64,000 bases of DNA from an uncultured Clostridia bacterium (lineage in GTDB: Bacteria > Bacillota > Clostridia > Peptostreptococcales > Anaerovoracaceae), in the NCBI GenBank assembly GCA_944383465.1, contig CALWPQ010000033.1, forward strand, positions 1 through 64,000. The letters are read 5' to 3'. The notes below the pieces were generated by a model. It was given only the letters and a program-made list of their open reading frames with translations, made no database searches and was not told where the DNA came from. Made by a program: the position numbers and the translations under genes. How positions within the stretch are numbered: the stretch's first letter is position 1; the number at the start of each line of letters is the position of its first letter. Positions 15,621-24,340 of this stretch are shown piece by piece.

Positions 15621-16913
15621 CTAACAAAATTTCTGCTTATACATTCCCGCAAGACCCTCGCGGCGCACACGGTTTTCTATCTCGTATGTGTCTATCGAAT
15701 ATAGCCCTGTCTCTTTCATACGGCTGAAATATTCCGCACCGGCAAATGTATATCTGCTCATAAGTCCTTCTTCGGTATCAAGTCTTTCCCTTGCAAACCC
15801 TATTATATCGCCTATTGCAAGCGTGCGTGGAAGCGCTGTCTGCGGAAGCCCTTTAAGAAAACGCGCCGCATTGTAGCCGGCAAGCGTGCCTGTAGAAATA
15901 GCTTCGGTATGACCGACAAACAGCCCCGACTTTTCACCGCCTACAAGCAAATTGTCTATATCCTTTGCCCGCATAAAATCGTCGCGCTCCGCTACCGAAA
16001 GATACCGTATCGAATTGCCCTTACCGCCCGCATACGGATCTGCGTATCTCGCATTTTCAAATCCCGGTATCGTCCTAAGCCTGTCGAGCGGAAAGAACGG
16101 TGTCATAATCTTAGCATACCCCGTATCGAGTAAAATAATGTTTTCCGCGAATTCCGGCAGCGCGTACTGCTGGCAGACTTTGAGTCCGAGTTTTTCTTCC
16201 TTTATTTCTTCTTTTGGAAGCGGAATAATAGCTACGCCCTTTTCATTGAGCATCTGCCTTATTTCCTCCGCAAGCGATTCCTTGATAAGCTTGCCGGAGC
16301 CGCTAAATGCACCAAACGCACCATCAGCGCGTTTACCCATTATGTCTTCGTTTCCAGCTTTTTGCGTGATGCTCACGCGCGGGCCGAATGCCGGACATCT
16401 GAGCACACACATCGAACAGCCATTGCCGTATGCAAGGCAGTTGCCCATCGGCCCTGTTGACCCTGTGCATTCTATGAATACATCGCCTTCGATGATGCTG
16501 CCGTCCGCGAGAGTAAGGCTTTCTATATGTTTTCCCGCACCTGTTTTTACATAAGTACAATCGACTGCACGAGCGATGAGCCTTATCTCCACGCCTTTTT
16601 CAATCAGCAGCCTTCTAACCTCCGGTTCCACCATTATGACATCATAAAGGCTCGCATGCTTATGCCCCGGAAAGTCTACGTTTATATGCCTTGAACATTT
16701 GTCGGTTATGTTAAAAAGTTCATCTGCGCCAAGCGCAATATTCTCTTCCGCGGCCGTAAATCTGCCGTTATTTCTCATAATACCGCCAACATTTCCAAGA
16801 CCGAGAAGTAAATCTGTCTTTTCGAGAAGTACCACCTCAGCTCCAGCCTTTCTTGCTGCCAGAGCAGCAGCGCAACCCGACCAGCCGCCGCCTATTACTA
16901 CTGCTTTATACAC
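15621..16913 (-). CDS. FAD-dependent oxidoreductase, GidA/TrmFO-like fold, unknown substrate
   Basis: 430 residues from a GTG start at 16913, chosen because GGGAGG lies 7 bases upstream and the longer frame would overlap fumC. The dinucleotide-binding motif AVVIGGGWSGCAAALAA is at the N terminus with LLEKTD after it. A cysteine motif NGCSMCVLRCPAFGPR sits in the middle. The C-terminal FAD contact NLLVGGEKSGLFVGHTEA resembles GidA/TrmFO-type flavoproteins. It is not a standard fumarate reductase (no heme or flavin-transfer domain). It is the third gene after malic enzyme and fumarase, so a link to C4-dicarboxylate redox chemistry is possible but unproven. Confidence 0.8.
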   Translation of the reverse strand: MYKAVVIGGGWSGCAAALAARKAGAEVVLLEKTDLLLGLGNVGGIMRNNGRFTAAEENIALGADELFNITDKCSRHINVDFPGHKHASLYDVIMVEPEVRRLLIEKGVEIRLIARAVDCTYVKTGAGKHIESLTLADGSIIEGDVFIECTGSTGPMGNCLAYGNGCSMCVLRCPAFGPRVSITQKAGNEDIMGKRADGAFGAFSGSGKLIKESLAEEIRQMLNEKGVAIIPLPKEEIKEEKLGLKVCQQYALPEFAENIILLDTGYAKIMTPFFPLDRLRTIPGFENARYADPYAGGKGNSIRYLSVAERDDFMRAKDIDNLLVGGEKSGLFVGHTEAISTGTLAGYNAARFLKGLPQTALPRTLAIGDIIGFARERLDTEEGLMSRYTFAGAEYFSRMKETGLYSIDTYEIENRVRREGLAGMYKQKFC

Positions 16914-16980
16914 ATCAAACCCTCCCCAAATATATGCTTTATTGCTTTTATCAGCATATGAAATGGCGCGGGATTTGGTG

Positions 16981-18345
16981 TTACACCATTTGCTCAGGGT
17001 TGACAGCCAGGTCAAAGTCTTCGCCTGTCATATATCCAAGGGAAATCACAGCTTCACGCAGCGTAATATTTTCCCCGTATGCTTTTTTTGCCACCTCGGC
17101 AGCTTTCTCATATCCGATATGCGGATTCAGCGCTGTCACGAGCATAAGCGATTTCTCAAGATTTTCATTTATTTTTTCAATATTAGGCTTGATGCCGCTT
17201 GCGCAGTTGATTCTGAACGACTCCATAGCATCGGCGAGAAGCCTTACCGACTGCAGGTAGTTATATATGATTACAGGCATAAAAACATTTAACTGGAAAT
17301 TTCCCTGTGCTGCGGCAGCGCCAATCGCTGCGTCGTTTCCGAGGACCTGCACTGAAACCATTGTGAGAGCTTCGCACTGCGTCGGATTTATCTTACCCGG
17401 CATTATCGAGCTTCCCGGCTCGTTTGCCGGTATGAAAATTTCTCCGATACCGCACCGCGGTCCGCTTGCAAGCCATCTTACATCGTTTGCTATCTTCATC
17501 AGGTCAGCTGCCAGCGCTTTAAGCGCACCGTGCGAAAACACTACCGCGTCCTTTGAAGTAAGCGCATAAAATTTATTGTCTGCCGTTCTGAATTCATAAC
17601 CTGTAATTTCCGCTATTTTTGCCGCGGCGCCTTGGGCAAATCCAGCAGGTGCATTAAGCCCCGTGCCGACAGCCGTGCCTCCAAGTGCCAATGCCAGAAG
17701 GCCTTCCTCCGACGCTTTTATCATCTTCCGGCACTCTTTCAGCATCGCGGCAAAAGCTGAAATTTCCTGCCCCAGTGTGAGCGGCGTCGCATCCTGAAGA
17801 TGCGTCCTGCCTACTTTTATTATATCCTTATATTCCACTGACAGCCTTTCAAACTCTGCGAAAAGTGCATCGAGCGACGGCAGCAGCCTTTCTTCGAGCT
17901 CAATCACCGCCGCTATGTGCATAGCAGACGGAAAAGTGTCGTTTGAACTCTGCGATTTATTTACATCATCGTTCGGGTGAAGCTTGATACCTGCAATTTC
18001 CGTTCCGCGCCTGGCAATTACCTCATTTACATTCATATTCGACTGCGTGCCGCTTCCCGTCTGCCATACCGCAAGCGGGAAATGCTCCATACCTGTCTTT
18101 CCCCAAAGAATTTCATCGCAGACGCTCGCTATAGCATCCGCTTTTTCCTTTGAGAGAACGCCAATTTCCGCATTTGTCTGTGCCGCCGCTTTTTTGAGTA
18201 CGGCAAATGCACGCACTATTTCTTCAGGCATTTTTTCCGTGCCTATTTTGAAATTCTCAAAGCTTCTCTGCGTCTGTGCGCCCCAGTATTTGTCCGCAGG
18301 CACTTTTACAATCCCCATCGTATCGTGCTCTTCTCTAAAATTCAT
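16981..18345 (-). CDS. fumC: Class II fumarate hydratase
   Basis: 454 residues, typical for FumC. It interconverts fumarate and (S)-malate without an iron-sulfur cluster. Visible are [13 protein letters not shown] (substrate site), [18 protein letters not shown], and the family signature [15 protein letters not shown]. It follows the malic enzyme gene with a 128-base gap and precedes the FAD protein by 67 bases, on the same strand. Together these convert malate to pyruvate or fumarate. Confidence 0.97.
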   Translation of the reverse strand: MNFREEHDTMGIVKVPADKYWGAQTQRSFENFKIGTEKMPEEIVRAFAVLKKAAAQTNAEIGVLSKEKADAIASVCDEILWGKTGMEHFPLAVWQTGSGTQSNMNVNEVIARRGTEIAGIKLHPNDDVNKSQSSNDTFPSAMHIAAVIELEERLLPSLDALFAEFERLSVEYKDIIKVGRTHLQDATPLTLGQEISAFAAMLKECRKMIKASEEGLLALALGGTAVGTGLNAPAGFAQGAAAKIAEITGYEFRTADNKFYALTSKDAVVFSHGALKALAADLMKIANDVRWLASGPRCGIGEIFIPANEPGSSIMPGKINPTQCEALTMVSVQVLGNDAAIGAAAAQGNFQLNVFMPVIIYNYLQSVRLLADAMESFRINCASGIKPNIEKINENLEKSLMLVTALNPHIGYEKAAEVAKKAYGENITLREAVISLGYMTGEDFDLAVNPEQMV

Positions 18346-18473
18346 ACGTTTTCCACCCTCTTTACACTGTTACACTGCTTGTCCTTAAATAACGCAGATT
18401 ACAAAAATGCAAACAACAAAACGGTGTGAGCAATGCCCAGTTCCGCATATTCAGCGCGTTCATTGCCTATCGC

Positions 18474-19643
18474 CTATATACGATTAAGCCCCAATCTTAT
18501 CGCTTCCGCGGCCACCGCTTCTGCTATCGCTTCTGCCGCTCTCGGATCAAACGCATCAGGCAGTACATAGTCATCCCTGAGCTCTTCGTCAGTGATTATG
18601 CCTGCCAATGCTTTCGCCGCAGCTTCTTTCATCGAGTCCGTTACCTTGCTCGCCCTTACAGCAAGCAAGCCTTTGAATACGCCCGGAAATGCGAGCACAT
18701 TGTTCACCTGATTCGGAAAATCAGACCTGCCCGTTCCAACTACAGCCGCACCTGCCTCCTTAGCCATATCCGGCATTATTTCAGGGACAGGATTAGCCAT
18801 CGCAAATACAATAGCGTCCTTTGCCATTGAACGCACCATTTCTTCCGTTACGATGTCAGGCTTGGACACACCAATAAAGACATCTGCACCGACGAGCGCA
18901 TCGGCGAGCGTACCCTGCATTTTGCCCTTATTCGTAATCCGGCTCATTTCCTCCTGCACCGGATTGTTCGTCGGACAGCCCTCATAGATAATACCGCGGC
19001 TGCCGCACATTATCACCTCACCGAAACCCATCTGAAGCACGAGTTTAGCAATCGCAACACCCGCAGCTCCCGCACCGCAGATTACTATTTTCTGTTCACC
19101 CATCTTTCTCTTGGTAAAACGCACTGCGTTCAGCAGCCCTGCCGCTACAATTATTGCTGTGCCGTGCTGGTCGTCATGAAAAATCGGAATATCACATCTC
19201 TTTTTCAGCTCCTCTTCAATCTCAAAACATCTCGGAGCGGAAATATCCTCGAGATTTATACCGCCAAAGCTTTTTGAAATGTTTGCTATCGTCTCCACAA
19301 TAACTTTCGGATCCTTCGAGTCTACGCAGATAGGAAACGCATCTATTCCCGCAAATCTCTTGAAAAGCGCACATTTTCCTTCCATTACCGGCATTCCTGC
19401 GGCAGGCCCGATGTCCCCGAGCCCGAGCACTGCTGTTCCGTCGGTTACTACCGCTACGAGATTACCTTTTCTCGTATATTCATAGGCCAGCGACTCGTCC
19501 TTTGCTATCTCCAGGCAGGGCTCTGCAACTCCCGGCGTATATGCTATCGCCAAATCCTCCTTGTTTTCTATCTCTGCCCTGGCAATTACTTCTATTTTCC
19601 CTTTCCATTCCAGATGTTTCTGTATGGCCTTCGATTTTTCCAT
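18474..19643 (-). CDS. NAD(P)-dependent malic enzyme
   Basis: 389 residues from the ATG at 19643, which has GGAGG at the right distance; a start nine codons earlier overlaps that site. It decarboxylates malate to pyruvate and CO2. The protein is the short bacterial type without the phosphotransacetylase-like C-terminal domain. Visible are AIAYTPGVAEPC, the catalytic lysine block VMEGKCALFK, FHDDQHGTAII (metal site), the Rossmann GAGAAGVAIAK, and ANPVPEI. It is the first gene of an operon with fumC and an FAD protein, from a consensus promoter at 19716-19744. Confidence 0.95.
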   Translation of the reverse strand: MEKSKAIQKHLEWKGKIEVIARAEIENKEDLAIAYTPGVAEPCLEIAKDESLAYEYTRKGNLVAVVTDGTAVLGLGDIGPAAGMPVMEGKCALFKRFAGIDAFPICVDSKDPKVIVETIANISKSFGGINLEDISAPRCFEIEEELKKRCDIPIFHDDQHGTAIIVAAGLLNAVRFTKRKMGEQKIVICGAGAAGVAIAKLVLQMGFGEVIMCGSRGIIYEGCPTNNPVQEEMSRITNKGKMQGTLADALVGADVFIGVSKPDIVTEEMVRSMAKDAIVFAMANPVPEIMPDMAKEAGAAVVGTGRSDFPNQVNNVLAFPGVFKGLLAVRASKVTDSMKEAAAKALAGIITDEELRDDYVLPDAFDPRAAEAIAEAVAAEAIRLGLNRI

Positions 19644-19715
19644 TTTCGCTCCTCCGTATCTTTTGTTCATATATATTTAATCAAAGCGTATCATCTTTCA
19701 TTATTTTTACTATTT

Positions 19716-19744
19716 ATTATACAAAAAACACTGTTGCTTGTCAA
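19716..19744 (-). promoter_or_regulatory. Consensus promoter of the malic enzyme-fumC operon
   Basis: TTGACA (19739-19744), 17-bp spacer, TATAAT (19716-19721) on the minus strand; the -35 box overlaps the stop codon of the upstream gene. Confidence 0.85.
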
Positions 19745-20799
19745 AAACTCTCTGTAGGCATAATTCCGCTGCACTTGCACATTTTGAATGTTCTGCCGAA
19801 ATCATCTGTAAATGCGCACGCTCCACAGACACCTTCACCACAGCAAAGCCTGAAATTATTGCTTCTGGCATCAATTTTAAGGATTTTACCTATTTGTTCG
19901 ATGTAATAGTCAGAAGCAAAAACGACAAGTGTATCATAGCCGCCAGCCCTATAAAGCGCTGAAATCCTCTCCGTTCCTTTAAATTCAAATTCGCGCCTGA
20001 GATCTATGTTTTCACGCTTGCCGTTAAGCCTTTGCGGCAGATATTCTGCGATGAGTTCCTCTTCTATTTTATCGGTATCGGTGTATATATCGGCGCGTGC
20101 TCTTCCGTCTATCCATTCAAGCATATGCGCCGCAGGAGCAAAGCCTACGCCTTTTGTAACGATCATCATCTTTCGGTCGGTATCCACTTTGCCGCGCGGG
20201 CCGATTAAGCTTTTTATTCCAAGAATGCCGTTTCTGTACACGCCGCGAACGCAGAGCGAATCCTCTCCGCCAATATTCTCGCGTTTATTGCTGCCCGCAA
20301 TATTTTCATTGGCTTTGCCTGCACTATCAGTTGTGCCTGCATCTATATGTTCAAAATGCGGCTGTACTTCCGTTATTCGCTTGCTCTTAGCCGACATTTC
20401 TTTTACTGCCAGATGTATTTTGCCACCCGTGATATCGCTTTTCATCACAGAAATCGGAATGTTATAAAAATCCTCATCCTCGGCACGTTTCAAAAAAACA
20501 TAAGAGCCCGGTTTAGCGCATTTTAGTGCAAAGCCGCGGCCGACATCAAGCACGAGTACGACCGTATCCTGCCCGTAGCGCTTATTCTCCTCAACTTTTG
20601 CCGTAAACTCTTCCCGTACATTATTTATTTTTTTCCCACTCTGTATGAATTCATTATATATGCACACGCCTTTCCAGTTGCAGTCGCAATAGTCCTTGCC
20701 GGCCAGTCTGCTGCATACGAGACAGTCACCCGTTGCCGCCAAATAGCACGGGCAATTTTCCGTGCCGCAGTCGATACAGTCATAAAAATTTTGCTCCAT
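19741..20799 (-). CDS. PyrK-like ferredoxin reductase with cysteine-rich N terminus
   Basis: 352 residues. The first 46 residues hold nine cysteines (8, 11, 16, 18, 26, 29, 38, 40, 46; for example CPCYLAATGDCLVCS), enough for one or two metal sites. Residues about 65-300 resemble the FAD/NAD-binding electron-transfer subunit of dihydroorotate dehydrogenase and sulfide dehydrogenase. The C terminus has the [2Fe-2S] pattern CCGEGVCGAC...CKC typical of PyrK. There is no pyrD or other pyr gene beside it, so pyrimidine synthesis is not supported. A variable serine/glycine-rich segment (about 155-185) interrupts the flavin domain. It is probably a soluble electron-transfer flavoprotein with an unknown partner. 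Confidence 0.8.
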   Translation of the reverse strand: MEQNFYDCIDCGTENCPCYLAATGDCLVCSRLAGKDYCDCNWKGVCIYNEFIQSGKKINNVREEFTAKVEENKRYGQDTVVLVLDVGRGFALKCAKPGSYVFLKRAEDEDFYNIPISVMKSDITGGKIHLAVKEMSAKSKRITEVQPHFEHIDAGTTDSAGKANENIAGSNKRENIGGEDSLCVRGVYRNGILGIKSLIGPRGKVDTDRKMMIVTKGVGFAPAAHMLEWIDGRARADIYTDTDKIEEELIAEYLPQRLNGKRENIDLRREFEFKGTERISALYRAGGYDTLVVFASDYYIEQIGKILKIDARSNNFRLCCGEGVCGACAFTDDFGRTFKMCKCSGIMPTESF

Positions 20800-20865
20800 T
20801 ACAAGCCTCCGTCTTTATTTATATGTATATATAATATGGCGGAGCTTATTTGTTGGTGCGGCTGC

Positions 20866-21783
20866 TTATTTATTCTCAAAGCAATAATCCATAAGCGCGT
20901 AAGCGTCATTAAACCAGTCGGGAGCATTCATCACGACGCAGATAAGCTGTCTTTCGCCGCGCTCTGCCGAGGCAACGAGCGTACGTCCCGACGCTTTTGT
21001 GTATCCGATTTTTATACCGTTTCCTCCTTCATATTGATGCACAGTCTTATTTTTGTTATAAAAATAGTTATATTTGTCCGCCGCGCGCTCCGCAGTATAA
21101 TCGGAGGCAGCCGCTATCTCACGAAAAGTCTCATTTTCCATCGCCTCTTTTGCGATCATCGCCATATCGTATGCCGTCGTATAATGATTATCGTCGTAAA
21201 GCCCGCTTGGATTGAGAAAATTAGTACCGGTACAGCCAATTTCCGCTGCACGTGCATTCATCATTGCGGCAAAATTCTCCGTACTGCCGCCGATTATTAT
21301 CGCCAGCGCCGTAGCCGCATCGTTGCCGGATCTCAGCATCATTCCGTAAAGCAGATCTATGATGCGCACCTCTTCATCCGCTGCAAGATATATAGACGAA
21401 CCTTCTACTCCAACAGCTTCTTTAGGAATTTTTACCTTTTGATCCAATGGGCTTTTAAGCTCTGCGAGAGTTTCCAGAGTCAGCATTGCTGTCATTATCT
21501 TCGTAGTGCTCGCCGGATATGCCTTTTGCTCTGCATTTTTTTCGTACAGCACACTTCCATCCTCTGCGTCTATGACAATGGCCGAGCTTGCAGAGATTCC
21601 CGGAGCGCCTGTTCCGTGCCTGCCTCCTGTCAGTACTGCCTGCGGCAGGCTCTGCGACGACGCCCAAAGTCCATTTCCGTTTATTATCGCCGACAGCGCG
21701 AGCACGGCTGCTATCATTGATAGGCTCGCGGCATTTTTCCTGATATATTTTCCAATTTTATTTTTCTTTTTTAATACTCCCAT
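20866..21783 (-). CDS. D-alanyl-D-alanine carboxypeptidase (penicillin-binding protein 5 type, DacF-like)
   Basis: 305 residues, serine peptidase S11. An N-terminal hydrophobic segment (about 17-37) exports it. The catalytic SxxK is S92-K95 (PASTTKIM), and the second motif is SGN (RSGNDAATAL). The third motif, normally KTG, reads KIG here (GIKIGYTKASGRT), a replacement of the hydroxyl residue that contacts the substrate carboxylate. The C-terminal PBP5 domain is absent, which makes the protein shorter than the usual 380 or so. It trims pentapeptide side chains in peptidoglycan if active. Confidence 0.88.
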   Translation of the reverse strand: MGVLKKKNKIGKYIRKNAASLSMIAAVLALSAIINGNGLWASSQSLPQAVLTGGRHGTGAPGISASSAIVIDAEDGSVLYEKNAEQKAYPASTTKIMTAMLTLETLAELKSPLDQKVKIPKEAVGVEGSSIYLAADEEVRIIDLLYGMMLRSGNDAATALAIIIGGSTENFAAMMNARAAEIGCTGTNFLNPSGLYDDNHYTTAYDMAMIAKEAMENETFREIAAASDYTAERAADKYNYFYNKNKTVHQYEGGNGIKIGYTKASGRTLVASAERGERQLICVVMNAPDWFNDAYALMDYCFENK

Positions 21784-22010
21784 AGTTTAGCCCTCCTGCA
21801 AATAATTTTACTTGCGCATCTCGAGTAAAATTCCGAAAATTATTATATTGCAGTTTTAGAATTTTAAGTATAGAATATCACTATGAGAATTACGGCTGAC
21901 CGCGCACTTTATATCTTACAGGATATGTCCGGCCTCAGCGATAAAAGTACCAATTTCCGACTATATTTTTTATAAAAAAGGAAATGCTAATTAAACAGGA
22001 GGTTTTTTTA

Positions 22011-23204
22011 ATGCTCACAATAGAAAAAATCAAAGACGCGCAAAAAATAATTGCGCCTGATATAAGAAAGACGGATTTAATTCTCGCATCCAATATTTCG
22101 GGAAAAAACAACATTTATCTTAAGACAGAAAACTTTCAGGCTACCGGAAGCTTCAAGGTCCGCGGCGCCGCCTACAAAATAAGCAAACTCAGCGATGAGG
22201 AAAAAGCGCGCGGTATCATAGCGTGCAGCGCCGGCAATCATGCGCAGGGCGTAGCGCGTGCTGCTCAAAAAGAGGGCATCAAATGCACTATATGTATGCC
22301 GGCCGGCGCACCGCTCAGCAAGGTGGAGTCAACAAAGAGCTTCGGCGCCGAAATCGTTTTCGTAAAAGACACCTATGACGACGCCTACGCAAAGGCTGTC
22401 GAAATACAGAAAGAAACAGGTGCAACCTTTGTGCATCCGTTCAACGACGAAGATGTAATCGCAGGTCAAGGTACAATCGGCCTTGAGATTCTCGAGCAGC
22501 TTCCCGAGACGGACGCTGTCATTGCCGCTGTCGGCGGCGGCGGGCTCGTTTCAGGTCTTGCACTTGCTGTCAAGAGCATCAAGCCGGAATGCAAAGTATA
22601 CGGCGTGCAGTCGATGAATGCGCCGGCAATGTACAATTCCTTCAGAGCTCATCAGCTTATGGCTTCACAAAGCGCCGACACTTTTGCTGACGGTATCGCC
22701 GTTAAGGCTCCGGGAAATATAACGTACGACTGCATAAGCAAATATGTTGACGACATCGCCCTCGCAACTGAAGATGAAATCGCCGCTGCTGTTCTTATGC
22801 TTCTCGAAAAGCAGAAGATTGTTGCGGAGGGTGCAGGCGCATCTCCCGTCGCCGCCGCATATTTTGATAAATTCAATCTTGCCGGCAAAAATATTGTCTG
22901 CGTCATAAGCGGCGGCAACATCGACGTTAACATCCTCAACAGAGTAATTACGCGCGGTATGATTCTGAGCGGCAGAAGAACGTCGTTTACCATCGCCGTA
23001 CCGGACAAGCCGGGTCAGCTCACTACTTTCTCGTCCATAATAAGCGAATACGGCGGTAATGTTATCGATATTCAGTACAGCAGCAGCGATCCGCTGATGC
23101 CTGTCAACAGCTGTTTCGTCAATCTCCTCGTAGAGACGCGCGACGCAAACCACGCCGCCAGCATAAGAGCAGCGCTCCTCGCCGCAGGCTTCAACCTCGT
23201 ATAG
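22011..23204 (+). CDS. Threonine ammonia-lyase with C-terminal ACT domain
   Basis: 397 residues from the ATG at 22011, which follows AGGAGG; an ATG nine codons earlier lacks a site. It is a PLP enzyme that deaminates threonine to 2-oxobutyrate. The PLP lysine is K49 in GSFKVRGAAYK; SAGNHAQGVA is the substrate loop and AVGGGGLVSGLA binds the phosphate. Residues about 325-397 form one ACT domain (FTIAVPDKPGQL). One ACT domain and about 400 residues fit the single-domain IlvA or TdcB-like enzymes; with no ilv genes nearby, a catabolic role is as likely as isoleucine synthesis. Confidence 0.93.
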   Translation: MLTIEKIKDAQKIIAPDIRKTDLILASNISGKNNIYLKTENFQATGSFKVRGAAYKISKLSDEEKARGIIACSAGNHAQGVARAAQKEGIKCTICMPAGAPLSKVESTKSFGAEIVFVKDTYDDAYAKAVEIQKETGATFVHPFNDEDVIAGQGTIGLEILEQLPETDAVIAAVGGGGLVSGLALAVKSIKPECKVYGVQSMNAPAMYNSFRAHQLMASQSADTFADGIAVKAPGNITYDCISKYVDDIALATEDEIAAAVLMLLEKQKIVAEGAGASPVAAAYFDKFNLAGKNIVCVISGGNIDVNILNRVITRGMILSGRRTSFTIAVPDKPGQLTTFSSIISEYGGNVIDIQYSSSDPLMPVNSCFVNLLVETRDANHAASIRAALLAAGFNLV

Positions 23205-23311
23205 TACCGCAAATATGCACCGCACTATTTATACAGCCTAACAGCAATTGGCTTGAATAGTTCTCTTGTTGTGCATAAACAATAACAAGTACAATCCCAC
23301 TTTGTTTTGAT

Positions 23312-23358
23312 GAGTTATCTTTTTTCGTTTTATTGCGCAAAGAAGATAACTCTTTTTT
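23312..23358 (+). terminator. Rho-independent terminator after threonine ammonia-lyase
   Basis: GAGTTATCTT (23312-23321) pairs with AAGATAACTC (23343-23352), followed by TTTTTT; the loop is 21 bases. Confidence 0.8.
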
Positions 23359-23477
23359 AATTTTTTGTTTGGTGTTATCTTTTTTCAAGTTTCCCCACTT
23401 TTTCCTATAGAAGCCTGCGTTTTTATGCCATCTTTTTTCATCGGCTTGTACATAAAGCAACCGCACCTGTTCTTTTT

Positions 23478-23654
23478 TCATACAAGCTTACCGCCTGCGC
23501 CAAACAACGTTCCGGCAATAGCCGCAAGACCGATGCAGATGAGACAGCGGCCTGCATTAAGTCCGAAATTGCCAAGAGACGCTTCACTTTTCGTCTGACC
23601 GCCCCATACCGCGATGACCGCCGGCGAGCCGCCAGCGAAAAGGCAAAGATACAT
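23478..23654 (-). pseudogene. Small hydrophobic frame, possible C-terminal remnant of a membrane protein
   Basis: A 58-codon minus-strand frame. It starts MYLCLFAGGSPAVIAVWGG and ends in a glycine/alanine-rich membrane-like helix (CLICIGLAAIAGTLFGAGGK). Its composition is more protein-like than the other frames here, and its stop overlaps the ATG of the next small frame (ATGA). The ribosome site is poor. It may be the decayed tail of a transporter or a genuine small membrane protein; I cannot tell which. Confidence 0.3.
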
Positions 23655-23779
23655 TCAAACAACCTGCTGCGTCTCATTTTAAAAGTATGATATAATTTTT
23701 ATGAAAAATTTTTGGATTCGATGTAGTATTTGCCGCTAAAACCGTAGTATATAGGTGAAGCCGGAAAGGAGGCGGTGTG

Positions 23780-24340
23780 ATGATAGAAGATGAAAAAATT
23801 ATTGATTTGTTTTTCGAGCGTTCAGAGCAAGGCATACAGGAACTGGATATAAAATACGGTAAAGTCTGCCACAAGCTATCAAACAATATCGTGAACAACA
23901 GACAAGACGCGGAGGAATGTGTCAATGACGCTTATTTAGGAGCATGGAATGCAATTCCCCCGGCACGCCCCAACCCGCTGCTTTCTTATATCTGCAAAAT
24001 CGTTCGCAACATTTCATTGAAAAGTTATTACAGAAAAGAAGCAGCAAAACGCAACAGCACTTATACAGTTGCTATGGAGGAAATCGAAGCCTGCCTCACA
24101 GACTCAAACACAGTGGAGACCGAGATTGAAGCCAAGGAATTAGCTCGTATCATTGAGGATTTTTTGGACACGCTGACGATTGAAAATCGTGTTATCTTTA
24201 TGCGTCGCTATTGGTTTTCCGATAACTGCAAGGACATAGCCGAGTTTGTAGGGCTTACGGAAAAAAATATCTCTGTTCGGCTGACCCGTATTCGTCAAAA
24301 AATGAAAGATTACTTAATTGAAAGAGAGGTACTAATATGA
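23780..24340 (+). CDS. RNA polymerase sigma factor, ECF type (sigma-70 family)
   Basis: 186 residues from the ATG at 23780 (AAAGGAGG 7 bases upstream; an adjacent GTG is too close). Region 2 contains NRQDAEECVNDAYLGAWNAI and region 4 contains FMRRYWFSDNCKDIAEFVGL plus a helix-turn-helix ending SVRLTRIRQKMKDYL. No region 1 or 3 domain is present. Its stop overlaps the next ATG (ATGA), so it is translationally coupled to a membrane protein that looks like its anti-sigma factor. Base composition appears more AT-rich than in neighbouring genes, hinting at transfer. Confidence 0.93.
   Translation: MIEDEKIIDLFFERSEQGIQELDIKYGKVCHKLSNNIVNNRQDAEECVNDAYLGAWNAIPPARPNPLLSYICKIVRNISLKSYYRKEAAKRNSTYTVAMEEIEACLTDSNTVETEIEAKELARIIEDFLDTLTIENRVIFMRRYWFSDNCKDIAEFVGLTEKNISVRLTRIRQKMKDYLIEREVLI

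Larger units (their letters stand above)
23205..23779. other. Region between threonine ammonia-lyase and the sigma factor gene
   Basis: 575 bases without a secure gene. From left to right: the terminator of the ammonia-lyase, an AT-rich low-complexity part with repeated TTATCTTTTTTC, two small overlapping minus-strand frames that may be remnants, and a TATAAT at 23690-23695 that may start the sigma factor transcript. Confidence 0.6.

Noticed and set aside
20791-21720. A 309-codon plus-strand frame opposite the DD-carboxypeptidase
   Set aside because: Antisense to a gene with intact catalytic motifs; no ribosome site and no protein-like composition.
21883-21975. A 30-codon frame (MRITADRALYILQDMSG...) before threonine ammonia-lyase, considered as a leader peptide
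   Set aside because: No ribosome site, no run of Thr/Ile/Leu/Val control codons and no attenuator hairpin after it.
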